A DNA stretch of 64,000 nt from Bacillota bacterium (GCA_023444055.1 JAEZRV010000022.1:1-64000); one strand, 5' to 3'; positions 34,797 through 44,007 are shown, counted from the stretch's first letter. Translations and numbers: made by a program. The notes: generated by a model not told the origin, from the sequence alone.

Positions 34797-35240
34797 ATGG
34801 CATATACAGATAGAGAATTATTTGCAAGATTGATACAATGTGAAGCAGAAGGAGAAGGCGATAACGGTATGAGAGGAGTAGCATCTGTCGTCATGAACAG
34901 AGTTACTGTACCATATGGTGAGTTTTTTAGATTGCTTCATGGTAATGTTAGAAAAGCAATATTTCAGATTAATCAATTCACATGCTGCAAAGAAGTGATT
35001 GCAGATACGTATAATCCACAAAATATTTATAATATGAATCCTCAGCAAATACATTATGATATTGCTGATTGGGCCTTAGCAGGCAACACGCTAGGTGCTG
35101 TTGCTAACTCTCTTTGGTACTACAACCCATTTAGCCCCAAATGTGCATCCTTTTTCCCACCTGGAGGTACAGGGATAATTCTAACCAGAATAAACCAGCA
35201 CTGCTTTTATATACCCACAGAAAAGTATGCAAAAACATAA
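34797..35240 (+). CDS. cwlJ: Spore cortex-lytic enzyme CwlJ-like (SleB-type hydrolase)
   Basis: The ATG at 34797 is 7 bases after AAAGGTG; an earlier TTG is less likely. 147 residues, comprising almost only the Hydrolase_2/SleB catalytic domain, without signal peptide or PG-binding domain, which distinguishes CwlJ from SleB. The catalytic Glu sits in RLIQCEAEGEGDNGMRGVA, followed by VVMNRVTVPYGEF and the C-terminal NSLWYYNPFSPKCASFFP segment. It cleaves spore cortex peptidoglycan during germination. The next gene encodes a GerQ-like protein that in Bacillus subtilis is required for CwlJ activity and localisation in the coat, so the pair is a germination module. Confidence 0.88.
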   Translation: MAYTDRELFARLIQCEAEGEGDNGMRGVASVVMNRVTVPYGEFFRLLHGNVRKAIFQINQFTCCKEVIADTYNPQNIYNMNPQQIHYDIADWALAGNTLGAVANSLWYYNPFSPKCASFFPPGGTGIILTRINQHCFYIPTEKYAKT

Positions 35241-35333
35241 TCTGACTTTTAAATGCTTTTTAATATTACTGCTATTAGAATATTAGAAATATATGACTCA
35301 TCTTAAACTGACAAAGAAAGGAAGTTTGTATTT

Positions 35334-35696
35334 ATGAAAAGTTATTTTATTCCATATTATAATACAACAGATTGCTATGAACGTATTGACCCAAATCAGC
35401 CTATTCCTCAAATGCTAGTCCCTAATACAAATCAAAGCGATTTAGCCCCTATAACATCTGCTACTGAGCCACAGGCTATGACACTTGAATCTACAGAATA
35501 CCTCAATGGTTATTTACGTACAAAGATAGGGCAAAAAGTACGAGTTGAATTTCTAATTGGAACCGGCACATTAGTAGATAAATTTGGAATATTAGTAGGT
35601 GTTGGTGCAAACTATATTACCATTAGGCAAGCTGAAACTGGTAATCTTGTCGCATGTGACTTCTATTCTATTAAGTTTATTTCTTTTTATAATTAA
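35334..35696 (+). CDS. gerQ: GerQ-like spore coat protein
   Basis: 120 residues. The N-terminal 55 residues are Pro/Gln/Asn-rich and unstructured (YFIPYYNTTDCYERIDPNQP). The C-terminal GerQ domain runs about 60-118: EYLNGYLRTKIGQKVRVEFL, GILVGVGANYITIRQ and VACDFYSIKFISF. In Bacillus this domain recruits CwlJ to the coat and is cross-linked by transglutaminase. The N-terminal tail here is shorter and lacks the lysine-rich segment of B. subtilis GerQ. AAGGAAG precedes the ATG, 93 nt after cwlJ, so co-expression in the mother cell is expected. Confidence 0.82.
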   Translation: MKSYFIPYYNTTDCYERIDPNQPIPQMLVPNTNQSDLAPITSATEPQAMTLESTEYLNGYLRTKIGQKVRVEFLIGTGTLVDKFGILVGVGANYITIRQAETGNLVACDFYSIKFISFYN

Positions 35697-35723
35697 AGAT
35701 TATTAGCTCGTCAGTCAACGTGC

Positions 35724-35765
35724 TTTAAGCTTCAGGTGGGGTTTTTGCTCCATCTGGAGCTTAAA
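35724..35765 (+). terminator. Possible terminator of cwlJ-gerQ
   Basis: Imperfect hairpin TTTAAGCTTCAGGTGGGG/CTCCATCTGGAGCTTAAA around TTTTTG. The stem is long, but the tail is not a clear T run. Confidence 0.45.
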
Positions 35766-35857
35766 TCTTGTAATATGGAGTCGTAGCTTGCTATACATAC
35801 ACTAATTAAGTATTTTTCATCTTGATTACACTGCATTATTGCACAATGCTAGGTCAT

Positions 35858-35902
35858 AAAAAAAGAGATAGCCTTTATATTGGATGGGGTTTTCTCTTTT
35901 TT
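35858..35902. terminator. Possible convergent terminator before the defence operon
   Basis: AAAAGAGA (35861-35868) and TCTCTTTT (35893-35900) with a run of A at one side and T at the other, between gerQ (plus) and the HNH gene (minus). Confidence 0.4.
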
Positions 35903-36042
35903 ACGGGTAAGGATGGGTGAACGCTACCAGATTATTTTTCCTAAAAAGCCTTTTGATATATTAAAAATATTCTAATATTAATTGGACTAAAAACTCAAAC
36001 AGAGCAGTTATTAAAAAAATGATTATTTAATGTTTGTTTAAA

Positions 36043-36831
36043 TTATGTATAGTTGCGTAATGCATATGTACAAACCATAGCACATATTTTTTCTACTTTA
36101 TTAATCTCTAAATTCAGTAATTTATTTCTAAACAAATCAACGACAAGATTGTTATATTCTATATCTTCAAGTATCGAATGATATTTTAATACATTCTTAC
36201 AATACTTAGCAACTTCTCTATTCTTTCGCTTAGCATCATTTAGGTTAAATAATTTTATGTGTTCTTGGATAAATACTATTTCATCATTTGTGTATCCTCC
36301 CTCAATATGGCACGGTATGTACTTACCCTTTAACAAATCATATTGAATTTTGTACTCATGACCAGTCAGTTCATTAGTCACTCCAAAAGGTTGTAAAATT
36401 ATGTGTCCTTTGTTAGTATATTTTTTTCTTAAATTTATAAACTTATTGCATGCTCGCTTACACGAAGTACTTTTGCATGTTCCTCTTTCATAAAAAGAAA
36501 TATCCTTTTTACTTGGTGCTCGTTTTAATTGCCCTCTAGTTTTATATTTACCGTTACATTTACTACATGCTAACCCTAAGTTTGGAACACAGTCAGCTAG
36601 TCTCTTAGTTTTTGGTGAATTACTTGTTTCCACACCATGCTCAATATTAGCACAATTTTGTCCATTAATTAATATTCTATTATAACAATACATACAGTAT
36701 CCACCAGTTGTATTGCATAATAAATCAATTGTGTTATCATAATATGAATCATTAGACCATCCATAAGATGTATCAGACTTATAGGCTGGTTCGAAATTTG
36801 GGATATTTATAAGAAAGAAATCATCATCCAT
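36043..36831 (-). CDS. HNH endonuclease-like protein (candidate defence effector)
   Basis: 262 residues. The HNH-type zinc-finger nuclease core is visible: CMYC (C46, C49), NIEHGVE (E64-H65 as the metal/catalytic His), VPNLGLACSKCNGKYK (N84, C89, C92, N93). Additional Cys at 118, 123 and 127 (GTCKSTSCKRACNK) could bind another zinc. The C-terminal half (about 140-262) is helical and unassigned. This layout resembles PtuB of the Septu system. It is the third gene of a tight operon: the ATPase stop and this ATG are separated by one base, and its AAAGGAG lies inside the ATPase gene. Nuclease action on invading DNA or RNA is inferred. Confidence 0.78.
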   Translation of the reverse strand: MDDDFFLINIPNFEPAYKSDTSYGWSNDSYYDNTIDLLCNTTGGYCMYCYNRILINGQNCANIEHGVETSNSPKTKRLADCVPNLGLACSKCNGKYKTRGQLKRAPSKKDISFYERGTCKSTSCKRACNKFINLRKKYTNKGHIILQPFGVTNELTGHEYKIQYDLLKGKYIPCHIEGGYTNDEIVFIQEHIKLFNLNDAKRKNREVAKYCKNVLKYHSILEDIEYNNLVVDLFRNKLLNLEINKVEKICAMVCTYALRNYT

Positions 36832-36832
36832 C

Positions 36833-37798
36833 TTACCACTCCTTTATCTGTTTTAAAATTAATTTTTGATGTGGAGCTAGATTTTCAACCTGTATACTAT
36901 TAAATTCATTCTCTAAAATATCTGTCCAGTTTTCTGTAATCTTCATATTCAAAAGTCTTCTTATTTGATTGTCTATCTCATCATTGCTTGGTATTATATT
37001 ATTTTTATGTGCAAAAAATAAGTTTTCAAATATTGAATCAATATCAACTACTTCTCTTAAATCCCTGCTATCATAAATTTCATATGTTGAGTTATTTAAA
37101 ATATATAAATTGAAATCGCTTGAGTGTTCAATTAAATCTGAGGAATGCGTCGTCACTAAAAACCGGAAGTTTTGAAACTTTTGTATCAAAAAGTTAAATA
37201 TAGATGCGCTATTTTTAGGAGACAAATATTCATCTATTTCATCAATTACAACTAGAGGATTCAATAGATTGTTACTATTCACCAAGTCCTTAAAATAAAG
37301 AAGTTCTATGAAAATTCTCGAAACTGCTTGATATCCACTTGAGAGACACATCTTTTCTCCATTTATATAAAGTGCATTTTCTAAAACACCTTTATATACT
37401 TCTCTTCTGATATCTATAGCAACATCAAGAAATTCCCCTAGTAACTCTTGCATTTTAGACTTATACCTCATATATAATCCTTCAATACTTAAAAATACTG
37501 GAAAGTAATCTCGAACATTAAAATAATTTGTTTCTATTCTTGCACGAACAACTTTTTCAAAATCCATTTTTAAGTTTTTATAATTATCATTTTCTATTTC
37601 CACTTTAGAAATATCAAATGTCCGATTTACAGAATCAATAAAATACACACCTGTTTTAATCTGAGATTTAACTACCTCACTTAAAATTTCTGATTTCCCA
37701 GATGAATTATCTCCAATTATTATGCAATTGGTATATGGCAATTTATTATTAATTATTGTATTTATACAGTTATCTACCATTTCCTGATACTTTTTCAT
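36833..37798 (-). CDS. Compact AAA/ABC-type ATPase (candidate defence protein)
   Basis: 321 residues, with a Walker A motif IIIGDNSSGKSEIL (P-loop GDNSSGKS, 29-36), an ABC-like signature LSSGYQ (152-157), Walker B LVVIDEID (182-189) and TTHSSD (216-221, switch His). The Rad50/SMC-like order of motifs is present, but there is no long coiled coil, so it is smaller than the PtuA ATPase of Septu (which is more than 400 residues). It starts inside the upstream DUF262 gene (29-base overlap) and is followed after one base by the HNH gene, so the three proteins are translationally coupled. The ATPase would sense or regulate the nuclease, as in other ATPase-HNH systems; that role is inferred. Confidence 0.8.
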   Translation of the reverse strand: MKKYQEMVDNCINTIINNKLPYTNCIIIGDNSSGKSEILSEVVKSQIKTGVYFIDSVNRTFDISKVEIENDNYKNLKMDFEKVVRARIETNYFNVRDYFPVFLSIEGLYMRYKSKMQELLGEFLDVAIDIRREVYKGVLENALYINGEKMCLSSGYQAVSRIFIELLYFKDLVNSNNLLNPLVVIDEIDEYLSPKNSASIFNFLIQKFQNFRFLVTTHSSDLIEHSSDFNLYILNNSTYEIYDSRDLREVVDIDSIFENLFFAHKNNIIPSNDEIDNQIRRLLNMKITENWTDILENEFNSIQVENLAPHQKLILKQIKEW

Positions 37799-38972
37799 GT
37801 ACTATCTTAAACCTCTTTTCAATTTCTTGTTTATTTGAAGTTCCTTGTTTTACAGTATCACTATATCCATGATACTTAACAATTTCTTCACATAGTTCTT
37901 TAGTTATTTGAACATCAGAATTTGTCTTATCTAGTACTACAAATAAACTTAAAAGTACTAAATCCTTATTATTATTACTTGGCATAGATTTTATTCGATC
38001 GAAAAATTCTAAAATAGCTTTTTTGTATTCTTCTATCTGTTCTTTTGAAAATTTTAGAGCCTCTTCAGAGAAATCATCTAATAATGTTCCTATTTTCCCT
38101 TTATAGTTATTAACTTTATAAGTATTATCAGAATAGGTAACATAATATTTAAATGCACATAATTTTAGTAATAGTTCAACATCTTTACTCTCTTTATTAA
38201 CATCCATATTTCTGCCACTATATAAAGTTCTCCACTTGAGATTATTTTCATTTATATCTTGAAGCATATTGTAAAATTCACAACAATAAATACCATTCCT
38301 TAATTCTTGGCTTGATAGAGGAGTTCCCCCCATATTGAGGTTTGCAAAAATTTTGTGTAAAGTTCTTTCTCTAGATTCTTTACTGTCAACATTGATTTCT
38401 ATCAGTGTAATGCACCCATAATCTATTTTCCGACGCAATATTTCACTTAATTTATTATACGTTATGTCTAGCTTTTTTGATTCTTCCCCCTCCTTATAAT
38501 ATACATTATATTTTTTATTCACTAATCCATATTGTTCAAGATAATCTTCTAGTCTTATGTTGCTATCAGTAAGTTTTCTCATATCGACAAAAGCATTATT
38601 CTTTTTCTTTAAAAACTTACCTTTATAATAAAGATAAAGACTAATTAATCTTTGTTGACCATCTATTATAACAATCTGTTGTTCCTTATTTCTGTATCCA
38701 TATATTGGTGGTATCGGGAATCCTTTAACTAATGAAACGGCTAAACCTTCTGCTTGTTTTTCTGTCCAGCGGTAAGCTCTCTGAAAATTAGGAACGATAT
38801 AATCTCTACTTTCTAATGAGTCCATAAGTGTTTTAAAACCTATTTGAACAGAATGCGATTGAATCATGACATTTTCTAAAATTTCAATATCACTTGCAAC
38901 ATTTTCCGCTTCCTTTACTAATTCTATTCTTTCTATATCTTCTTCACTAATTTGTTCTTTTTTATTAACCAT
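37770..38972 (-). CDS. DUF262 domain protein (candidate defence sensor)
   Basis: 400 residues from the start at 38972 (GAGGT 7 bases upstream; the frame is open for 35 more codons without a signal). The DUF262/ParB-like domain shows FQRAYRW (63-69) and IDGQQRLISLYLYY (the DGQQR motif at 104-108), the nucleotide-handling signature of GmrSD/BrxU-type restriction proteins and related families. The later part contains IFANLNMGGTPLSSQELRNG, another family segment, and a helical C-terminus. The usual fused DUF1524 HNH nuclease domain is absent; instead an HNH protein is encoded two genes later. First gene of the operon; its end overlaps the ATPase gene by 29 bases. Confidence 0.85.
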   Translation of the reverse strand: MVNKKEQISEEDIERIELVKEAENVASDIEILENVMIQSHSVQIGFKTLMDSLESRDYIVPNFQRAYRWTEKQAEGLAVSLVKGFPIPPIYGYRNKEQQIVIIDGQQRLISLYLYYKGKFLKKKNNAFVDMRKLTDSNIRLEDYLEQYGLVNKKYNVYYKEGEESKKLDITYNKLSEILRRKIDYGCITLIEINVDSKESRERTLHKIFANLNMGGTPLSSQELRNGIYCCEFYNMLQDINENNLKWRTLYSGRNMDVNKESKDVELLLKLCAFKYYVTYSDNTYKVNNYKGKIGTLLDDFSEEALKFSKEQIEEYKKAILEFFDRIKSMPSNNNKDLVLLSLFVVLDKTNSDVQITKELCEEIVKYHGYSDTVKQGTSNKQEIEKRFKIVHEKVSGNGR

Positions 38973-39483
38973 AGCATTTACCTCACGATTCACTAAATTA
39001 ATTACAATTATAACATAGCTATTAACTATTTGTAGTATTCCCTTTATTTTATATCTAGTTATATATTTGTTATACAATAACTATAGTCAATATAAATTTG
39101 TACTAGTTGAAGATTAACACATTATGATAATCTATATAAAATGTTTACATTATAATTTTAAACACCGTTCTTTATCCTAATAATTATACAAAAGAATAGT
39201 AGATTTATACAGTATAGTTACCTAAATATGTTACATTAAAGACAAGTAACTTTGTTTAGAATGTAATGATAAATAAAAACTAGAAATTATTTTAGACAAA
39301 TTCTCCATGGTGAACGAATCGCCACTAATAATATGAAAAGCGTAAATTGCAGAATATACATCATTTTGTGTAGGCAATTACTTCAAACTCGTTTTGGCAT
39401 AGTATTTCCAATGTACCAACTAAAAATCAGTTTACCAATATCTTAATTTAAAAGAGAAATCATTAAAAGATGGAATGCAAAAC
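38973..39483. other. AT-rich gap between the DUF262 operon and tRNA genes
   Basis: About 510 bases without a convincing gene. A TTGACT on the minus strand (about 39085-39090) with an AT-rich segment 19 bases later may be the promoter of the DUF262 operon; the spacing is poor. Confidence 0.35.
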
Positions 39484-39522
39484 AAAGACATTAGATAAGC
39501 ATATTCGCTATCTAATGTCTTT
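39484..39522 (-). terminator. Terminator of the tRNA-Gly/tRNA-Arg transcript
   Basis: Perfect 14-bp stem AAAGACATTAGATA/TATCTAATGTCTTT with an 11-base loop, directly abutting the CCA of tRNA-Arg. On the minus strand a T-rich tail follows. Confidence 0.85.
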
Positions 39523-39599
<77 letters not shown>

Positions 39600-39602
39600 A
39601 TA

Positions 39603-39676
39603 TGGAGCGGGTAGTGGGAATCGAACCCACGCAATCAGCTTGGAAGGCTGATGTTCTACCATTGAACTACACCCGC
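39603..39676 (-). tRNA. tRNA-Gly (anticodon TCC)
   Basis: Minus strand: acceptor GCGGGTG/ACCCGC region, anticodon stem TCAGC/GCTGA around loop CTTCCAA (anticodon TCC), T arm GTGGGTTCGATTCCCAC. CCA is encoded. Confidence 0.95.
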
Positions 39677-39728
39677 ATCAATTGCTTTATCGTCGGCGTT
39701 TGAAGTGTTTCGCCAGCTGACTTTTAAT

Positions 39729-39757
39729 ATTATAAAGGACATGCTATACTTTGTCAA
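39729..39757 (-). promoter_or_regulatory. Consensus promoter of the tRNA-Gly/tRNA-Arg unit
   Basis: On the minus strand TTGACA (39752-39757), 17-base spacer, TATAAT (39729-39734). It lies about 50 bases before tRNA-Gly. Confidence 0.9.
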
Positions 39758-39836
39758 CATTTTTTCAAATATTTTTTATTTTTATTTTTCAAAAACCTCA
39801 CAATCCGCTTAAACAGAGCCTTTCCAATCTTCACAT

Positions 39837-40316
39837 CTACCAAATATAACATATATCTGTTCTTATATCCTCATCCGAAATATCTAAAATAGCATATGAC
39901 TCTGGTAAATTACTCCTAGATTGTGTGGCACTCCCAGGATTTAACAGAAGAACATTGTTAATTTTTTCAATAACAGCTATATGCGTGTGTCCAAATAAAA
40001 CAAGTATTGAATTTTCAGCCTTAGCGCGTTCTAGTATTGGCTTATAACTCCACTTTACCGAATAATTATGTCCATGAGTTATAAAAACTTTACTATTTGC
40101 AATCTCAAGAGTTTTTTCAGAACAAATTGCCTTATTATTATCGCAATTTCCAGAAACAAATTCAAACTTAATATTTGGATATAATTCACTTAAGCGAACT
40201 GCATCTTTATAATAATCACCAAGATGTATTACTAGTTCAATTTTAGGATTACTATATATTGCTTTTTCTGCATTTGAAATATGACCATGAGTATCACTTA
40301 TTACAAGTACTTTCAT
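39837..40316 (-). CDS. YfcE/MJ0936-family metallophosphodiesterase
   Basis: The start at 40316 is chosen because GGGAG and AAAGG lie just upstream; the frame is open 12 codons further. The 159 residues are a complete calcineurin-like phosphodiesterase: VISDTHGH (D and H metal ligands), VIHLGDYYKD, FVSGNCDNN, FITHGH and LFGHTHIAVIEK, LLNPGSATQSR. Members hydrolyse cyclic or aryl phosphodiesters in vitro, with unknown natural substrate. The gene follows rdgB on the same strand, as in Bacillus, where the order is gerM-rph-rdgB-ysnB. It ends the conserved cluster. Confidence 0.92.
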   Translation of the reverse strand: MKVLVISDTHGHISNAEKAIYSNPKIELVIHLGDYYKDAVRLSELYPNIKFEFVSGNCDNNKAICSEKTLEIANSKVFITHGHNYSVKWSYKPILERAKAENSILVLFGHTHIAVIEKINNVLLLNPGSATQSRSNLPESYAILDISDEDIRTDICYIW

Positions 40317-40620
40317 TACCTTTCTCCCATACGCAAACTTTATATCATTCATTAAATTCTAAGCCCCAGATGAAGTATTACTCAATCTGGAACCTAGAGT
40401 TTGCTTTTCCTTACTCTCAAAACTTTCAAAACTGCTATACAAAGTATATTGTCACTTATTTCCCTGCTGATAAGCAGACATTAGCAACAGTAGAAATTTT
40501 GTAAGCACAGTTTTTAAATTTTGAGCTTACCTACACTCATTCTCTGGAAAACTTCAAAGCCGTTGTACAATTTTTCAGCCCTTATTGAACATTTTCTCTA
40601 GTTGGCATAATTCCCATTCA

Positions 40621-41214
40621 TCATAAATAATCTTTTATCTTGTCTGCCATCTTGTTTAAAGCCTTTGCACGATGACTTATTTTGTTCTTAATATCTATGT
40701 CTATTTCAGCCATGGTTTTATCATATTCAGATACATAGAAAAGAGGATCATATCCAAATCCATTACTCCCTTTGCATTCAAAACCTATAAAACCCTCACA
40801 AGTATCACGGACAACAAAAGATTTTCCATCTGGAAATGCAACAGCTATTGCACAAACATATCTGGCCGTTCTTTTTTCTAATGGTACATCTATCATCATG
40901 CCTAAAAGCTTTTCATTCCTATCGCTGTCAGTGGCTTCAGGTCCTCCGAATCTTGCTGAATATATACCAGGGGCACCGTCTAGATAATCCACCTCAATCC
41001 CTGAATCATCAGCCAAAACAATAGTATTTGATGCTTTACAAATCTCTATAGCCTTCTTCAAAGAATTCTCTTCAAAGGTTGTGCCATCTTCTACAACATC
41101 AATTTCTATTCCTATATCACCCATTGATACTACATCAAAAGGCATATCTGATAAAACTTTTTTTATTTCTGAAATCTTTCCTTTGTTTTTTGTTGCAACA
41201 ACCAACACATTCAT
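40621..41214 (-). CDS. rdgB: XTP/dITP diphosphatase (RdgB/HAM1 family)
   Basis: Removes non-canonical purine triphosphates (XTP, dITP) from the nucleotide pool, releasing pyrophosphate. 197 residues, typical length. The start motif VVATKNKGKISEIK binds triphosphate, followed by VLADDSGIEVDYLDGAPGIY (catalytic Asp), SARFGG and the C-terminal FGYDPLFYVSEYDKTMAEI and SHRAKAL. GGGAG precedes the ATG. It lies between rph and the phosphodiesterase gene, all on the minus strand. About 200 bases separate it from rph, so a separate promoter is possible. Confidence 0.95.
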   Translation of the reverse strand: MNVLVVATKNKGKISEIKKVLSDMPFDVVSMGDIGIEIDVVEDGTTFEENSLKKAIEICKASNTIVLADDSGIEVDYLDGAPGIYSARFGGPEATDSDRNEKLLGMMIDVPLEKRTARYVCAIAVAFPDGKSFVVRDTCEGFIGFECKGSNGFGYDPLFYVSEYDKTMAEIDIDIKNKISHRAKALNKMADKIKDYL

Positions 41215-41320
41215 TCGTTTTCTCCCTAATATACTTTTTCTCTAAGTTAATTTTTTCTCAATCATCTTTAAGCATACCTTTTGATTACTTTATACTTCCG
41301 TCCGATTTATCTTAATATCT

Positions 41321-41401
41321 AATTTTTATCACTTACAATTTTAGTTTTGGTTTGTTCTAATACTTAATCTTTTATTACTTACAATTTTCGTGTTTTGATT
41401 T
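41321..41401. repeat. Imperfect direct repeat between rdgB and rph
   Basis: Two units of about 33-36 bases: ATCACTTACAATTTTAGTTT (41321-41353) and ATTACTTACAATTTTCGTGT (41366-41401). No function seen. Confidence 0.45.
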
Positions 41402-41417
41402 AATACTTCCTTCTCAA

Positions 41418-42134
41418 TCACTTCAATACTTCCTTTTGAATTTCTATTAACTCCTCTATCCCTTTTTGAGCCAAATCCAGCAACCCATCTAGCTGCTTTT
41501 TACTAAAACTGCTCTTTTCCCCTGTTGCTTGTATTTCAATAAACTCGCCTTTGTCAGACATAATTACATTCATATCAACCCCTGCATTACTATCCTCAAT
41601 ATAGCAAAGATCTAATACTTCTTCACCATTTACTATTCCAACACTTGTTGCAGCTACAAAACCTATTACAGGCATTTTAGAAATCAAGCCATTATCTATC
41701 AGCTTTTGGCATGCATCAATTAGTGCCACGTAGCTTCCAGTAATAGAAGCAGTTCTAGTACCCCCATCTGCCTGAATTACATCACAATCAATTGTAATTG
41801 TTCTCTCTCCTAAAAGCTTTAAGTCAACAATTGTTCTAAGTGATCTACCTATCAAACGCTGAATTTCCTGACTTCTACCATTCAGCTTTAGCTTGGATAT
41901 ATCTCTTGAATTTCTAACACCTGTTGCTCTAGGGAGCATGGCATATTCAGCCGTAACCCATCCTTCTCCAGATTCTTTTTTAAAAGGTGGAACTCTTTCT
42001 TCTACTGAAGCAGTACAAATTACCTTTGTATCTCCAACCTCAATAAGAGCAGAGCCTTCTGCATGTTTTATATAATTTCTCGTGATTTTTACCGGTCTTA
42101 ACTGCGAATTATTTCTTCCATCTTGTCTCAACAT
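41418..42134 (-). CDS. rph: Ribonuclease PH
   Basis: A phosphorolytic 3'-5' exoribonuclease that trims tRNA 3' ends, working as a hexamer. The 238 residues match the family length. Motifs include MLPRATGVRNSRDISKLKLN, RSQEIQRLIGRSLR, VIQADGGTRTASITGSYVAL (phosphate site) and MNVIMSDKGEFIEIQATGE. GGAGGG precedes the ATG. Its position downstream of gerM and upstream of rdgB matches the Bacillus order. A hairpin between gerM and rph (42373-42414) suggests that rph is at least partly transcribed from its own promoter. Confidence 0.96.
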   Translation of the reverse strand: MLRQDGRNNSQLRPVKITRNYIKHAEGSALIEVGDTKVICTASVEERVPPFKKESGEGWVTAEYAMLPRATGVRNSRDISKLKLNGRSQEIQRLIGRSLRTIVDLKLLGERTITIDCDVIQADGGTRTASITGSYVALIDACQKLIDNGLISKMPVIGFVAATSVGIVNGEEVLDLCYIEDSNAGVDMNVIMSDKGEFIEIQATGEKSSFSKKQLDGLLDLAQKGIEELIEIQKEVLK

Positions 42135-42372
42135 ATTCCCTCCAAATTAAATATTAAACAATTTTAAAGCTAATCAAAGTTATACTGACTGAGTCATACC
42201 GAATCAATCATAGATAATTCAGTTATTACGTAATTCAGCCATAAATGACTTAGCTAATAATTATTAAAGCCCAACTTAACTAGTGTTAAACAAATCAAGT
42301 ATACCCACAGGTATAAATTATTATTATGACCAAAGTTCTAGAAGTCAGAAATTATCATATAAAAAACAACTA

Positions 42373-42414
42373 GAGTCAAAAATAACTAAAGCTAACTCTA
42401 ATTATTTTTGACTC
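42373..42414 (-). terminator. Terminator downstream of gerM
   Basis: 13-bp stem GAGTCAAAAATAA/TTATTTTTGACTC. On the minus strand it is followed by a T-rich tract, so it would terminate gerM. The rest of the 42135-42481 gap holds nothing else recognisable. Confidence 0.6.
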
Positions 42415-42481
42415 CCTTAATAATACCTCAAATGCTTATAAAAATCACCTATATTTAGTTAAACTAATGTCATTTTATGCA

Positions 42482-43675
42482 TTATTTATCAATAACCTTA
42501 TTAACTATATTTGGTATATCTTTCGCCACTGCCACCTCAGTTCCTTCTGGCAAAGTGGTTTCTTTTCCGTCTATTAATATCTTTACCTTATTAATCCCTT
42601 TTAGTTGGCTTACAGTATAATATATCTGATTTAATAAGCCATTCTCTTTCTCAGATCCGCCATATTTGCTTATTTGAGAAGAAAAATCTAATGTTACCAA
42701 ACCATTTTGTCCATCATACGAAAGTAGCTTAGTTCCTTCCGGAATTGATGTGAAATATTTTGATACATTTGGTTTTTTGCTTAACTCAGAAAACATTGCT
42801 ATCGGAATTTGATTTTCATCCGTTTTTTCAATTTGTGTTGATACAGGTACTAGATAATTTAACTCTTTGTTACCATAAGCCATATAATACAAGTCACATT
42901 TTACGCAGCCCTCTTTTAATTCTGTTTGAGCTGCATTTATAAATGTATTTTGTCTGTTTCTCATTACGGATAAATCTGTCCCATTAATAAGCCTATTTAT
43001 TGTTTTTCCATTAACTCTTATTTCTACATTTGAGATTGTTTTAAAACCCGTTAAGGTATATACTACGGATGATACAATCATTTGCTCATCTTGTTGATTA
43101 TCAGAATTCAAAAATTCCTTTGAGAAGTCTATAATAGCAGTTCCATTTTTGATACTCAGTCCCTTTATCTTTGTTCCCTGTGGCAATACTGGATACAGAC
43201 CATAAAAGGCTAATTGTTCTCTAGTTATTGCTTGATCAACCAAGCCATTTATCGCAGCTTTCGCTAACCCTTCTTGTTTTTGTACTTTTCTCGTAACTGG
43301 TACAAGTAATCCGTCTTTATTTCTATAATAAAGTGTTATTAGCATATTACCTTTATTTGCCGAGTCATTAATAGCACCATTCCCAGTACCATTCTCAATT
43401 AAAAACCCACCATCAGCGGTATCACTATAAATTCCACTAGCTGTGTCACTAGCAGTTAATGATTTATTACTAGCTGAGTCTGGCGCTACAGTTACTGAAT
43501 TTTTTGAGTTCTTCTGATCATCAACAACAAAAGCATTCTCTGCTGAATTGCCATCATTTACAGTTTGTACGGCATCGGGAATAATTTTATCTGAATCATT
43601 TTGCTTTTTTCCTATAAATGAACATCCAGTAACCATAACCATAACTACTAGCATTATACTAATTATCTTTTTCAT
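42482..43675 (-). CDS. gerM: GerMN-domain lipoprotein (GerM-like)
   Basis: 397 residues. A lipoprotein signal MKKIISIMLVVMVMVTGC with the lipobox VTGC (Cys about 18) anchors it outside the membrane. A Ser/Asn/Asp-rich linker leads to two GerMN domains (about 115-235 and 250-380). The repeats share TLYYRNKDGLLVPVTRKV / DLYYMAYGNKELNYLVPV and AIIDFSKEFLN / VTLDFSSQISK segments. GerM is needed for spore development and germination in Bacillus, where it stabilises the SpoIIIAG ring complex. AAGGAGG precedes the ATG. It heads the gerM-rph-rdgB-phosphodiesterase order. Confidence 0.9.
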   Translation of the reverse strand: MKKIISIMLVVMVMVTGCSFIGKKQNDSDKIIPDAVQTVNDGNSAENAFVVDDQKNSKNSVTVAPDSASNKSLTASDTASGIYSDTADGGFLIENGTGNGAINDSANKGNMLITLYYRNKDGLLVPVTRKVQKQEGLAKAAINGLVDQAITREQLAFYGLYPVLPQGTKIKGLSIKNGTAIIDFSKEFLNSDNQQDEQMIVSSVVYTLTGFKTISNVEIRVNGKTINRLINGTDLSVMRNRQNTFINAAQTELKEGCVKCDLYYMAYGNKELNYLVPVSTQIEKTDENQIPIAMFSELSKKPNVSKYFTSIPEGTKLLSYDGQNGLVTLDFSSQISKYGGSEKENGLLNQIYYTVSQLKGINKVKILIDGKETTLPEGTEVAVAKDIPNIVNKVIDK

Positions 43676-43810
43676 ATTTAGTCCTCCTTAGTTTTAGAAA
43701 AAATTTCCATAAAATAATTATAGACTAAATATTTAGATTTTATTATTTCCCATGTCAATTAACATCAAAACAACCATGACTACATCTAGTGTATGTGATA
43801 GTAATTAACA

Positions 43811-43857
43811 AAAAAACCAGCATTATCAGTTAAGAATCCGATAATACTGGTTTTTAA
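43811..43857 (-). terminator. Terminator downstream of the amidase gene
   Basis: AAAAACCAG.ATTATC and GATAAT.CTGGTTTTT arms. The minus strand ends in a T run. It lies in the 332-base gap between the amidase and gerM, which holds no gene. Confidence 0.7.
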
Positions 43858-44007
43858 TTTTTATATTAATACGTATCTTTGTTTTCATAATAATCTATAA
43901 AGTATCTGCATTTATCATATTGATTTGTAATGGTAACTTCATTATTTTTAAATACTCATAGAAGTAATTTTCTATATATTATAACAAGCAACTTACTAAG
44001 CACTTAC

